Shown: one piece after another, positions 29,930-39,099 of the stretch | How positions within the stretch are numbered: the first letter of the stretch is position 1 | How the letters are laid out: every line of letters starts with the position of its first letter | From: Sphingobium scionense | GTDB lineage: Bacteria > Pseudomonadota > Alphaproteobacteria > Sphingomonadales > Sphingomonadaceae | Reading direction: 5' to 3' | NCBI RefSeq assembly: GCF_014197035.1 | Contig: NZ_JACIEU010000001.1 | Location: 62,001 to 126,000 of the forward strand | DNA length: 64,000 nucleotides | Translations under genes and position numbers: made by a program | The notes under the pieces: generated by a model | Told to the model about the DNA's origin: nothing | Seen by the model: the letters and a program-made list of their open reading frames with translations, nothing else | Databases searched by the model: none

Positions 29930-31438
29930 ATGTTCGACGTTGCGATCATCGGCTGCGGGCCGGTGGGGGCCTTTGCGGCCAATTTACTTGGGAAGGCGGG
30001 CGTCTCGGTCCTGGTGATCGAGCGCGAGGCCAACCCCTATCCCCTGCCCCGCGCGGTCCATCTGGACCATGAGATGATGCGTCTGTTCCAGTCGGCCGGC
30101 GTCATCGACCGGGTCGCCCCGGACATGCGCGATACCGAAGGGCATCTGCATGTCGGCGCCGATCATGGCGTGATCCGCTACATGGGCACGGTCGGCCGCC
30201 CCCGCCCCTATAGCTGGTCCAACGACTATTTTTTCTACCAGCCCGAACTGGAAGAGCATCTGCGCGACGCGCTGGACGTCTATCCCAATGTCGAGCTGTC
30301 GCTGGGCACCGCGTTCGAGGCACTGGCGCAGGACGAGGACGGCGTCACGCTGACGCTGCGGTCGGACGCCGGCGAGGAACAGGTCCGCGCCCGCTATGTC
30401 ATCGCCTGCGACGGCGCCCGCAGTGTGGTGCGCAAGGCGCTCGACATCGGCCTGGATGATCTGGATTTCGAGGAACCCTGGCTGGTGGTCGATGCCGAGG
30501 TCGACGGCCCGGTCCGCTTCCCCGACCTGTGGGGCGTGCCGGACGCCGCCGACCTGCAGAAATTGTCGGTGATGATGTGCGACCCCAAGCGCCCGGCCAC
30601 CATCGTGCCGGGACGCGGCAATCATCGTCGCTGGGAATTCATGCTACTGCCCGGCGAAGACGACCAGGCGATGATGCAGCCCGATGCGGTGGCCGCGCTG
30701 GTCGCCCCCTATCTTGACGGCGTGCCGCACAGGATCGTGCGCGCGGCCACCTATCGTTTCCATGGACTGATCGCCGAGCGGTGGCGGCAGGGCGGCGTCT
30801 TCCTGGCCGGCGATGCCGCGCACCAGACGCCGCCCTTTTTCGGCCAGGGCATGTGCCATGGCCTGCGCGACGCCGCGAACCTGGCCTGGAAGCTGGAACT
30901 GGTGCTGGCGGGCAAGGCGCCCGAGAGCCTGCTCGACAGCTATCAGCCCGAGCGCGATCCCCATGTCCGCGCCGTCATCTCCGCCGCCGTGGGCGCGGGC
31001 CGCTATATTTGCGTGCTCGACCCCGCCGCCGCCGCCGCGCGCGACCATCAGTTGCGCGAAGCCGCCAAGGGCGCCCAGAGCGGCACCGCCGCCGACCTGA
31101 TCCCCCCCATCGCCACCGGCATCGTCGCCACCGGCACGCCGGGTGCGGGCGAACGTTTCATCCAGCCGCGCGTCGGCGACCGGCTGCTGGACGATCTGAC
31201 CGGCGATGGCTGGCGCCTGTTCACCCGCCAGCCGGTGGCCGGTGGCGACGTGACGGTCATCGATGTCGCGGAGCTGGGCGATGACGGCCATGTCGCCGAC
31301 TGGCTCGACGCGCGCGGCGCCGACGCGGTGCTGGTCCGCCCCGACCATTATGTCTTCGGCACCGGCAAGCCCGCAGAACTGATCGCCCGGCGCGACGCGC
31401 TGATCGCCGGCACCGCCCCGCAGGAGATCGCGGCATGA
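29930..31438 (+). CDS. FAD-dependent aromatic hydroxylase (MhpA-like)
   Basis: A 502-residue class A flavoprotein monooxygenase that hydroxylates a phenolic ring using NAD(P)H and O2. Motifs: the FAD-binding GCGPVGAFAANLLGKAG at the N-terminus, the DG motif ACDGARSVVRKAL near 165, the GD motif LAGDAAHQTPPFFGQGMCHG near 295, and a thioredoxin-like C-terminal domain. The closest characterised group is 3-(3-hydroxyphenyl)propionate hydroxylase and related enzymes. It sits 16 bases after the amidohydrolase and overlaps the next gene by four bases. With the downstream extradiol dioxygenase it should create and then open a catechol-type ring. Confidence 0.88.
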   Translation: MFDVAIIGCGPVGAFAANLLGKAGVSVLVIEREANPYPLPRAVHLDHEMMRLFQSAGVIDRVAPDMRDTEGHLHVGADHGVIRYMGTVGRPRPYSWSNDYFFYQPELEEHLRDALDVYPNVELSLGTAFEALAQDEDGVTLTLRSDAGEEQVRARYVIACDGARSVVRKALDIGLDDLDFEEPWLVVDAEVDGPVRFPDLWGVPDAADLQKLSVMMCDPKRPATIVPGRGNHRRWEFMLLPGEDDQAMMQPDAVAALVAPYLDGVPHRIVRAATYRFHGLIAERWRQGGVFLAGDAAHQTPPFFGQGMCHGLRDAANLAWKLELVLAGKAPESLLDSYQPERDPHVRAVISAAVGAGRYICVLDPAAAAARDHQLREAAKGAQSGTAADLIPPIATGIVATGTPGAGERFIQPRVGDRLLDDLTGDGWRLFTRQPVAGGDVTVIDVAELGDDGHVADWLDARGADAVLVRPDHYVFGTGKPAELIARRDALIAGTAPQEIAA

Positions 31439-31863
31439 CCCTCTCGCTCGCACAGGCCCGTGCCATCATCGACGCCGCGCTCGCCAAGGCCCGCGCCGAT
31501 GGCGCCCAGCCGCTGGCCGTCGTCGTGCTGGATGCGGGCGCCCATCCGGTCGCTTTCGCGCGCGAGGATGGCGCCAGCCTGTTCCGGTTCGACATCGCGA
31601 AGGCCAAAGCCTCGGGCGCATTGGGGATGGGCGCGGATACGCGGGTGCTGGCCGCCCGCGCCGCGTCCAACCCTGTCTTTTTCCAGAGCATCGCGGCGGC
31701 CACCGGCCAGATGGCCTTCTCGCCCGGCGGCGTGCTGATCCACGATGCGGCGGGCATGCTGATCGGCGCAGTCGGCATCAGCGGCGACACTGGCGAATGC
31801 GACGAGGCCTGCGCCATCGCCGGCATTGCCGCCGCCGGACTTTTCCACGGAGACAGAAAATGA
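31435..31863 (+). CDS. GlcG/HbpS-family (DUF336) protein
   Basis: A 142-residue protein of the DUF336 family (HbpS, GlcG, PduO C-terminal domain). Family blocks are LAVVVLDAGAHPVAFARED and the glycine-rich AFSPGGVLIHDAAGMLIGAVGISGD, read in two parts. It overlaps both neighbours by four bases (ATGA at each junction), so it is made together with the hydroxylase and the dioxygenase. Members are often found in catabolic operons, bind haem or corrinoid in some cases, and have no agreed enzymatic role. Confidence 0.82.
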   Translation: MTLSLAQARAIIDAALAKARADGAQPLAVVVLDAGAHPVAFAREDGASLFRFDIAKAKASGALGMGADTRVLAARAASNPVFFQSIAAATGQMAFSPGGVLIHDAAGMLIGAVGISGDTGECDEACAIAGIAAAGLFHGDRK

Positions 31864-32780
31864 AGCTGCGCAGCATCGAACTGGCGCTGCCCCATGCGGG
31901 TGAGGCAGCTGCCTTCCTGACCGACATCTGGGGCATGGCCCCGGCGGCGCAAGAAGGCGAAACCCATTATCTGCGCGGGTCGGGCAGCTATCCCTATCTG
32001 GTGGCGCTGGCGGAATCGGCCGACGCCTATGTGCGCTCCACCACCTTCGTCTGCACCGCCGAGCGGCTGGAGCAGCTGAAGCGCAGCGTCACCGCCGCCG
32101 GCCTGCCCGCGACGCCGACCGTGTCGGAAGATTTGGGCGGCGGCCATGGCATCATCGTCGAACTGGCCGAGGGCGAATTGCTGCGCTTCCTGGTCGATGC
32201 CGAGGAAGTCGCGCCGATCGCGGGCGCCGACCTGCCGGTGAAGCTGACCCATGTCGTCTTCAACAGCGCCGACGCGGAAGCGACCGGCCATCTGGTCGAG
32301 GAGGCCCTGGGCTTTCGCGTCTCGGACCGGACCAAGGGCATGGTGTTCGTGCGCTGCAATGACTCGCATCATTCGACCGCCTTCGCCCGCGCCGGCTTCG
32401 CCAGCCTCAACCATATCGCGTTCGAAATGGCGGACATGGATGCGGTGATGCGCGGCATCGGCCGGTTGCGCGACCATGGCATGGTGCCTGCCTGGGGGCC
32501 GGGCCGCCATGGTCCGGGCGCCAATGTCTTCGCTTACTTCATCGCCCCCTTTGGCCCCGTCATCGAATTTTCGACCGCCGTGGAAAAGGTGGCCGAGGAT
32601 TATCAGGCTGGCGCGCCGGAGGACTGGACCTGGCCCGAGGGCCGGATCGACCAGTGGGGCATGTCCGACAAGGATTTCGCCGGTCTGCGCGCCGCCGAGG
32701 AGAAATTCCGCCATCGCCGCGACTGGGATGCCCAACCCCTGATCCAACCGCTAGACCTGATCAACGAGGAACAAGCCTGA
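31860..32780 (+). CDS. VOC-family extradiol ring-cleavage dioxygenase
   Basis: A 306-residue two-domain vicinal-oxygen-chelate protein of the type I extradiol dioxygenase group. The C-terminal domain carries the expected iron ligands H131 (KLTHVVF), H185 (LNHIAFE) and E236 (PVIEFST), with spacing close to that of BphC-like enzymes. The start at 31860 overlaps the stop of the DUF336 gene (ATGA); an earlier in-frame start would run far into that gene. It is expected to cleave the ring made by the upstream hydroxylase, giving a semialdehyde or oxo-acid for the following FAH-family hydrolase. Confidence 0.85.
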   Translation: MKLRSIELALPHAGEAAAFLTDIWGMAPAAQEGETHYLRGSGSYPYLVALAESADAYVRSTTFVCTAERLEQLKRSVTAAGLPATPTVSEDLGGGHGIIVELAEGELLRFLVDAEEVAPIAGADLPVKLTHVVFNSADAEATGHLVEEALGFRVSDRTKGMVFVRCNDSHHSTAFARAGFASLNHIAFEMADMDAVMRGIGRLRDHGMVPAWGPGRHGPGANVFAYFIAPFGPVIEFSTAVEKVAEDYQAGAPEDWTWPEGRIDQWGMSDKDFAGLRAAEEKFRHRRDWDAQPLIQPLDLINEEQA

Positions 32781-33610
32781 TGCGCTATGTCAGTTTCCGC
32801 CGTCCCGACGGCACCCCCAGCTTCGGCCGGATCGAGGGCGAGACGATCGTCGAACTGGCGACCGATGCGGCGCCCAGCCTGAAGGCCGCGCTGACCGACG
32901 GCAGCCTGTCGGACCTGGCCGATGGCGCACCCTATGCCGCCGCCGATGTCGTGCTGCTGCCGGTGATCCCCGATCCCGCCAAGATATTGTGCGTCGGCCT
33001 CAACTATGCCGAACATGTCAAGGAAACCGGCCGCGAGCAGAAGGTGCATCCGGCCATCTTCGTGCGCTATGGCGACAGCCTGATCGCCGACGGCCAGCCG
33101 ATGGTGAAGCCGACCGTGACCGAACGCTTCGACTATGAAGGCGAACTGGCGCTGGTGATCGGCAAGCCCGCGCACAAGGTCGCGGCGGCCGACGCCTGGG
33201 ACTATGTCGCGGGCTATGCCGCGTTCAACGATGGCAGCGCGCGCGACTGGCAGCGCCACAATATCCAGTTCACGCCGGGCAAGACCTTTCCCGGCACCGG
33301 CGGCTTCGGCCCGGCGCTGGTGACGCCCGACGAGATTGACGATCTGGCCGCGCTGCGCGTCCAGACCCGCCTCAATGGCGAACTGGTGCAGGACCAGCCG
33401 GTCAGCGACATGATCTGGGATATTCCCACGGTCATCGAATATGTCACCGCCTTCACGCCATTGAGCCCCGGCGACGTGATCGCCACCGGCACGCCCGGCG
33501 GCGTCGGCGATAAACGCACCCCGCCGCTCTACATGAAGGCCGGCGACAAGGTCGAAGTGACCATCGGCACCATCGGCACGCTCAGCAACCGCATCATCGA
33601 CGAACAATAA
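32780..33610 (+). CDS. Fumarylacetoacetate-hydrolase-family enzyme
   Basis: A 276-residue FAH-family protein that hydrolyses C-C bonds of ring-cleavage products or acts as a hydratase or decarboxylase. Metal ligands lie in FDYEGELALVIGK; other family blocks are KILCVGLNYAEHV, AAFNDGSARDWQ and the end ATGTPGGVGDKRTPP. The start overlaps the stop of the dioxygenase by one base. Its place directly after the extradiol dioxygenase fits a meta-cleavage pathway. The earlier in-frame ATG at 32654 lies inside the dioxygenase and is rejected. Confidence 0.87.
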   Translation: MRYVSFRRPDGTPSFGRIEGETIVELATDAAPSLKAALTDGSLSDLADGAPYAAADVVLLPVIPDPAKILCVGLNYAEHVKETGREQKVHPAIFVRYGDSLIADGQPMVKPTVTERFDYEGELALVIGKPAHKVAAADAWDYVAGYAAFNDGSARDWQRHNIQFTPGKTFPGTGGFGPALVTPDEIDDLAALRVQTRLNGELVQDQPVSDMIWDIPTVIEYVTAFTPLSPGDVIATGTPGGVGDKRTPPLYMKAGDKVEVTIGTIGTLSNRIIDEQ

Positions 33611-33645
33611 CAATCATCAACCCGCATACCGGGGGAGGACAGACC

Positions 33646-35931
33646 ATGCGTAACATGCACATCACCATTGCGGCTCTCGCCAGCGCGAGCGCCATCGCCC
33701 TTGTCGCGCCGGCCTTCGCGCAGGACGCGCCCGCGCCCGACCAGGCGGCGCAGCCGGCGGACAATTCCGACATCATCGTCACCGCCCAGCGCAAGGCGGA
33801 GAAGGTGACCGAGGTGCCGATCTCCATCACCGTGGCCAATGCCGCCCAGCTGGAGCGGCAGCAGGTCAACACGATGAACGACCTCAACCGCATCGCGCCG
33901 AGCCTGGAAATCCAGCAGGCGCCCGGCCAGAATACCGGCGGCGGCGGTGCGATCCGCGGCATCGGCACCCAGACCTTCTCGGCCGGCGCGGTCGCCTCGG
34001 TCGGCGTCGTCGTCGACCAGGTGAGCCAGGGCAATGCCAATATCTCCGACCTGTTCGACGTCAGCCGGATCGAAGTGCTGAAGGGGCCACAGGGCACCCT
34101 GTTCGGCCTCACCACCTCGGCCGGCATCATCAACATCACCACCAATGCGCCCGATCCGACCGGCTTTTCCGCCCGCGTCCGCACCGAATTGTCGGATGCC
34201 GGCACGCTGGGGTCGAAATTCGGCAACCAGATCGTGCAGGGCATGGTCAATATCCCACTGGCGTCCAACGCCGCGATCCGCCTGTCGGGCGTCGCCAATT
34301 TCCGCCAGGGACCGAACCGCAACGCCAGCACCGGCGACTATAATGATACCGATCGCTACGGCATTCGCGGCCGCTTCCTGTGGGAGCCGACCGATCGCCT
34401 GACCGTCAATGTGATCGGCGACTATACCAAGAGCCGGATCGAGAATGGCGGCGACTTCTTCACCTTCGTCAAGACCAGCGGTCCGGGCACGGCGCTCGGC
34501 GGCCTGCTGACCGACACCACCGGCATCACTGCCCGCCTTGCCAGCTGTGGCGTGACGCCGGGCGAGGGCAATCGCGACTATTGTAGCGACGACAGCTATG
34601 TCGGCCATACCGAAAATTATGGCGGATCGCTGCAGGTCGATTATGAGGCCGATCCTTTCACCCTCACGTCCGTCACCGCCTATCGCAAGTCGAGCGAGAC
34701 CGGCTATGGTGCGGCAACCAACGTGTTCCGTGGCGATCCGCTGGAATTGCAGGTCGGCAACGGCCCGACCAACCGGCGCCTGAGCCTCTTCACCCAGGAA
34801 CTGCGGGTCAGCTCGCCTGCCGACCAGTTCCTGGAATATACTGCCGGCGTCTTCTATTCGAACCAGAAGCAGACCCGCGATCCCGAAACGCTGGCCGTGT
34901 CGGTCGTGCCCTTCCCCGGCCTCGTCATCCCGATCGTGCGCAATCCGGGCGCCGACCTCGACATCCAGGATGAATCGCTGGCCGTGTTCGGCCAGGGCAC
35001 CTTCCACCTGTCGCCCGCGCTGCGCCTGATCGCGGGCGGTCGCTACACCACCGATCGCCTGTCGATGGACCGCTACGACTATTTCACCCCGGCCGATCCG
35101 TTCAGCCGCACCGTGCTGGACGTCCAGAAATTCTCCTGGCGCCTGGGCGCGCAATATGACCTGGCGAACAACACCATGGTCTATGCGACCGCCTCGCGCG
35201 GGTTCAAGGGCGGGCAGATCGCCATCCCCTCGGCCCCGGCCAAGCCCTTCGTCGTGCTGCCGGAAATCCCGACCGCCTATGAACTGGGCCTCAAGAGCAC
35301 CCTGTTCGGCGGCTGGGTCGCGGACCTCAACCTCTTCTACAGCAAGATCAAGAATTTCCAGGCGCAGCAGTGTACGGTGGACAGCACGGCGGTCATCTCC
35401 TGCGTCCAGACCAATATCAACGGCGTGAAGTCGCGCGGCGCGGAAATCAACTTCTTCGGCAAGGTCTTCGACGGTCTGTCGCTCAACACCGGCTTCATCT
35501 ATGCCAAGGCGACCTATCCGGGCGGCTTCATCGGCACCGATGGCACCAATATCGGCGGCAGCCAGCTCGCCTATGCGCCCAAGTACAAGTTCACTTTGTC
35601 GGGCGAATATGAAGCGCCGGTCACGAGCCGCCTGAAGGGCTTCCTGGCAGCCGACACGGTGTGGAAGTCGAAGATACGCTACGAAGCCAATTCCAACGAC
35701 GAAACCACCTTCCGTTCGCACTGGCTGGTCGGCGGCCGGATCGGCCTGCGCACCGATGACGATCGCTACAGCGTCGCGATCTTCGGTCGCAACCTGTTCA
35801 ACGTGCATGAACCCTCGCTGATGCAGAGCGACTTCCCCTACACCACCGATCAGGGCGAGCAGAATATCGGCGCCATCTATGGCCCGCAGTCCTTCCGCCA
35901 GATCGGCATCAGCCTGGACGCGAAATTCTGA
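33646..35931 (+). CDS. TonB-dependent receptor of the aromatic/glycoside island
   Basis: A 761-residue outer-membrane transporter with a signal peptide (cleavage after APAFA), TonB box SDIIVTAQRKAEK near 43-55, plug blocks EVPISITVANAAQL, LNRIAPSLEI and RIEVLKGPQGTLFG, and a barrel ending in ISLDAKF. This is the sphingomonad receptor class commonly tied to plant-derived or aromatic substrates, not to siderophores. It follows the ring-cleavage genes after 35 bases and precedes glycosidase genes, so uptake of a phenolic glycoside is a reasonable guess. A strong terminator follows, so the hydrolase genes downstream may have their own promoter. Confidence 0.88.
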   Translation: MRNMHITIAALASASAIALVAPAFAQDAPAPDQAAQPADNSDIIVTAQRKAEKVTEVPISITVANAAQLERQQVNTMNDLNRIAPSLEIQQAPGQNTGGGGAIRGIGTQTFSAGAVASVGVVVDQVSQGNANISDLFDVSRIEVLKGPQGTLFGLTTSAGIINITTNAPDPTGFSARVRTELSDAGTLGSKFGNQIVQGMVNIPLASNAAIRLSGVANFRQGPNRNASTGDYNDTDRYGIRGRFLWEPTDRLTVNVIGDYTKSRIENGGDFFTFVKTSGPGTALGGLLTDTTGITARLASCGVTPGEGNRDYCSDDSYVGHTENYGGSLQVDYEADPFTLTSVTAYRKSSETGYGAATNVFRGDPLELQVGNGPTNRRLSLFTQELRVSSPADQFLEYTAGVFYSNQKQTRDPETLAVSVVPFPGLVIPIVRNPGADLDIQDESLAVFGQGTFHLSPALRLIAGGRYTTDRLSMDRYDYFTPADPFSRTVLDVQKFSWRLGAQYDLANNTMVYATASRGFKGGQIAIPSAPAKPFVVLPEIPTAYELGLKSTLFGGWVADLNLFYSKIKNFQAQQCTVDSTAVISCVQTNINGVKSRGAEINFFGKVFDGLSLNTGFIYAKATYPGGFIGTDGTNIGGSQLAYAPKYKFTLSGEYEAPVTSRLKGFLAADTVWKSKIRYEANSNDETTFRSHWLVGGRIGLRTDDDRYSVAIFGRNLFNVHEPSLMQSDFPYTTDQGEQNIGAIYGPQSFRQIGISLDAKF

Positions 35932-35942
35932 TCCTCCTGAGG

Positions 35943-35974
35943 CGGGGCGCCGCTGGTGGCGTCCCGTCTTTTTT
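35943..35974 (+). terminator. Rho-independent terminator after the TonB receptor
   Basis: CGGGGCGCC pairs with GGCGTCCCG (one G-T pair) around the loop GCTGGT and is followed by TCTTTTTT. It begins 11 bases after the receptor stop. Confidence 0.85.
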
Positions 35975-36001
35975 CCTAATCCTTCTGCCCAGAGGGGACC
36001 T

Positions 36002-36850
36002 ATGAATCCGATCAGGAACGCCATCGCCGCATTGGGCACCGATCTGGGACCGGATATACTCGGCCAGTGCCGGGCGCTGTTCGATGCCGAGCAGGTGGCG
36101 CTGGCGGCGGTGGTCCCGGTGTCGCAGGCGGACATCGCCTATGGCCCGGACATCCGCCACCGGCTCGACCTCTATGCGCCGCAGGGCGATGCCCCCGCCC
36201 CCATTCTGGTCTTCGTCCATGGCGGAGGCTTTCTGAAGGGCGACAAGGGCAGTGCCGACGCCTGGCCCAATGCCAATGTCGGCCGGATGGCGGCGCAGGC
36301 CGGTTTCCTGGGCGTCGTCATCAATTATCGCCTCGCCCCCGACCATGGCTGGCCGGCCGGGGCGGAAGATGTCGCGGCCGTCGTCGCCTGGCTCAAGGAC
36401 AATGCGGCCGAGCATGGCGGCGACCCCGACCGCATCGTCCTGATGGGCACGTCGGCCGGCGCCGTCCATGTCGCGGGCTATTTGAAACTGGCGGGTGCCG
36501 ATGCGGTGCGCGCAGCCGTGCTGCTGTCGGGCCTCTATGGCTATACCCCGCTCGATCAGCGCGACACGCTCTATTATGGCGATCCCGCGCTCTACCCGGA
36601 ACGCATGCCGCTGGAGGCCGTCGCTTCGACAGACCTGCCGCTGCTGATCGCCTGCGCCGAGTTCGACCCACCCCGTTTTCAGGCCGAGTTCCTGAGCCTG
36701 TTGCAGGACCGGCTGGCCCGCCATGGCGCCATGCCGCGCGCCTTCATCCAGTCGGGCCATAATCATTATTCCATGGCCATGCATCTGGGCACCGCCGACC
36801 GGCGGCTCGCCGACGAAATCTGCGCCTTCGTGCGCGAAACCACCGCCTGA
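36002..36850 (+). CDS. Alpha/beta-hydrolase, carboxylesterase (HSL-like)
   Basis: A 282-residue esterase without signal peptide. The oxyanion motif is VFVHGGGFLKG, the nucleophile elbow is LMGTSAGAVHV (serine), the acid lies in CAEFDPP and the histidine in SGHNHYSM. It resembles the hormone-sensitive-lipase/arylesterase branch. The start at 36002 has GAGGGGA upstream; an earlier in-frame start would overlap the receptor gene and the terminator. Placed before GH1 and GH106 genes, it could remove acyl groups from acylated glycosides, or act on a ring-cleavage product. Confidence 0.82.
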   Translation: MNPIRNAIAALGTDLGPDILGQCRALFDAEQVALAAVVPVSQADIAYGPDIRHRLDLYAPQGDAPAPILVFVHGGGFLKGDKGSADAWPNANVGRMAAQAGFLGVVINYRLAPDHGWPAGAEDVAAVVAWLKDNAAEHGGDPDRIVLMGTSAGAVHVAGYLKLAGADAVRAAVLLSGLYGYTPLDQRDTLYYGDPALYPERMPLEAVASTDLPLLIACAEFDPPRFQAEFLSLLQDRLARHGAMPRAFIQSGHNHYSMAMHLGTADRRLADEICAFVRETTA

Positions 36851-36874
36851 CAATTACAATAGGAGAGACGGAAC

Positions 36875-38179
36875 ATGCTGGATCGCCGCACCCTTCTGGC
36901 TACCGGCGCCGCGCTGATGGCCGCCCCGGCCATCGCCGCGCGCAAGAGCGCCACCCCCAATTTCCCCAAGAGCTTCTACTGGGGCGCGGCCACCGCGCCG
37001 CATCAGGTCGAGGGCAATAATATCGCCAGCGACCTGTGGTTCGTGGAGAATCAGCAGCCGACCGTCTTCGCCCAGCCTTCGGGCGATGCCTGCAACAGTT
37101 TCGCCCTGTGGGAAACCGACCTCGACCTGGTCAAGAATATGGGCCTCAACGCCTATCGCTTCGGCATCGAGTGGGCGCGGATCGAGCCGGAAAAGGGTCT
37201 CTTCTCCCAAGCGATGCTCGATCATTACAAGGCGGTGATCGACGGTTGCCATGCGCGCGGCCTGGCGCCGATCGTCACCTTCAGCCATTTCACCGCGCCG
37301 CGCTGGTTCAGTGCGCAGGGCGGCTGGACCAACCCGGAAAGCGCACAGCTGTTCGCCCGCTATTGCGACAAGGCGATGCGCGCGCTGGGCCAGGGCATCG
37401 CCAGCGCCATCACCCTCAACGAACCCAATATCCTGCTGCTGCTGAAACCCATGCTGCCCCAACAGGTGTGGGACATCCAGAAACTGACGCTGGAAACCGC
37501 CGCCAAGCGGCTGGGCGTGCCCAAATATGTCTGCGCCAATGTCGCCGGCTTCGATGACCTACCCGCGCTCCAGACCGGCCTCGAAGCCGCGCACAAGGCG
37601 GGCAAGGCCGCGATCAAGGCAGTACGCGGCGACCTGCCGGTCGGTTTCTCGCTGGCGTTGATGGACGATCAGGCGGTCGGCGCCCATTCGGTGCGCGATG
37701 CCATGCGCAAGCAGCTTTACGGCAATTGGCTGGAGATCGCGAAGGGCGACGATTTCATCGGCGTCCAGAATTACGAGCGCGCCTTGTGGGGCGACAAAGG
37801 CCGCCTGCCCGCGCCCAAGGGCGGGGCCGTCAACTGGTCCGGCACCGAAGTCTGGGCGCCCTCGCTCGGCGGCGCAGTGCGTTTTGCCCATGAAGCGACC
37901 GGCGTGCCGATCCTGGTGTCCGAACATGGCGTGGGCAGCGACGATGATGCGGTCCGCGCGAAGTTCATTCCCGAGGCGCTCGCCGGCCTCAAGGCCGCGA
38001 TCGACGATGGCGTGCCGGTGCTGGGCTATTGCCACTGGTCGCTGCTCGACAATTTCGAGTGGATATTTGGCTACAAGCCCAAATTCGGCCTGCACAGCGT
38101 CGATCCGGTGAGCTTCGCCCGCACGGCCAAGCCTAGCGCCGCCGTCTATGGCGCAATCGCCCGCCGCAACGCGCTCTGA
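36875..38179 (+). CDS. GH1 beta-glucosidase, Tat-type signal
   Basis: A 434-residue glycoside hydrolase family 1 enzyme with a Tat-like leader (DRRTLLATGAALMAAPAIAA). The barrel starts with FYWGAATAPHQVEG. The acid/base is E183 in ITLNEPN and the nucleophile is E350 in LVSEHGVG, where the family normally has TENG. Other blocks are YRFGIEWARIEP and GYCHWSLLDNFEW. It lies 24 bases after the esterase and 14 before the next hydrolase. With the GH106 rhamnosidase it could strip rhamnosyl-glucose from a flavonoid or other phenolic, the rhamnosidase acting first. Confidence 0.88.
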   Translation: MLDRRTLLATGAALMAAPAIAARKSATPNFPKSFYWGAATAPHQVEGNNIASDLWFVENQQPTVFAQPSGDACNSFALWETDLDLVKNMGLNAYRFGIEWARIEPEKGLFSQAMLDHYKAVIDGCHARGLAPIVTFSHFTAPRWFSAQGGWTNPESAQLFARYCDKAMRALGQGIASAITLNEPNILLLLKPMLPQQVWDIQKLTLETAAKRLGVPKYVCANVAGFDDLPALQTGLEAAHKAGKAAIKAVRGDLPVGFSLALMDDQAVGAHSVRDAMRKQLYGNWLEIAKGDDFIGVQNYERALWGDKGRLPAPKGGAVNWSGTEVWAPSLGGAVRFAHEATGVPILVSEHGVGSDDDAVRAKFIPEALAGLKAAIDDGVPVLGYCHWSLLDNFEWIFGYKPKFGLHSVDPVSFARTAKPSAAVYGAIARRNAL

Positions 38180-38193
38180 CGGGGAGGATCGCC

Positions 38194-39099
38194 ATGAAGC
38201 GCCTTGTCCTCCTGCCCCTGCTGCTGGCCTCACCCGCCATCGCTCAGATGCCGACGCCCGTGCCGGCACAGGCTCCGGCCGAACCCAATGCCATCCCGCT
38301 CTATCCTGATCTGAAGGCGCCCAAGGGCACGACCGAGAATTGGGTGCGCTTCGGCGACGATCTGGCGGTGCGCAACGTCACCGTGCCGACCATCACCCCG
38401 GTCCTGCCTGATCCGGCCAAGGCGACCGGCGCGGCGGTGATCGTCGCGCCCGGCGGCGCCTTCATGCTGCTGGCGATGGATCATGAGGGCTGGAATGTCG
38501 CGCGCTGGCTGGCCGATCATGGCATCGCTGCCTTCGTCCTCAAATATCGGCTGAACCAGACCCCGGCCGACACAGCCGAGGCATCGGCCTATATGGGCAA
38601 GCGCATGGCGGACTCGCTGCGTGATCCCAGCGTCCCGCCGACGATCAGCGAACCGCGCGCCACGCTGGATGCGCTGGCCGCATTGAAGCGGGTTCGAGCG
38701 GGTGCCGGCGAATGGGGCGTGGATCCGCAGCGGGTCGGCATGATCGGCTTTTCGGCCGGTGCGATGACCACGCTGAACGCCACGCTGGAGGGCAAGGGCA
38801 CCGATCGCCCGTCCTTCATCGGCTATGTCTATGGCCCGATGCTGGCGCGCGATGTCCCGGCCGATGCGCCGCCGATGTTCGCGGCGATCGCCAATGACGA
38901 CAGCCTGTTCCCCAATCCCTCCTATGCGCTCGTCGAAAGCTGGCGCCGGGCGCATGTCCCGGTCGAACTCCACGCCTATGAACGCGGCGACCATGGCTTC
39001 GGCATGGGCAAGCCGGGCACGACGACCATGGGCCTGCTGCCGCAGTTTCTGAGCTGGATGGACATGCGCGGCCTGCTGACCCCGAAGGCGGGACAATGA
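38194..39099 (+). CDS. Exported alpha/beta-hydrolase (acetyl-esterase-like)
   Basis: A 301-residue secreted hydrolase with a signal peptide (MKRLVLLPLLLASPAIAQ). The oxyanion region is IVAPGGAFMLLAMDHEGW, the nucleophile elbow is MIGFSAGAMTT, the acid is probably in IANDDSLFP, and the histidine is in ERGDHGFGMG. Relatives are acetyl-xylan and feruloyl-type esterases that act on decorated plant glycans or glycosides. Its stop overlaps the next start by four bases (ATGA). It is in the same run as GH1 and GH106. Confidence 0.82.
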   Translation: MKRLVLLPLLLASPAIAQMPTPVPAQAPAEPNAIPLYPDLKAPKGTTENWVRFGDDLAVRNVTVPTITPVLPDPAKATGAAVIVAPGGAFMLLAMDHEGWNVARWLADHGIAAFVLKYRLNQTPADTAEASAYMGKRMADSLRDPSVPPTISEPRATLDALAALKRVRAGAGEWGVDPQRVGMIGFSAGAMTTLNATLEGKGTDRPSFIGYVYGPMLARDVPADAPPMFAAIANDDSLFPNPSYALVESWRRAHVPVELHAYERGDHGFGMGKPGTTTMGLLPQFLSWMDMRGLLTPKAGQ

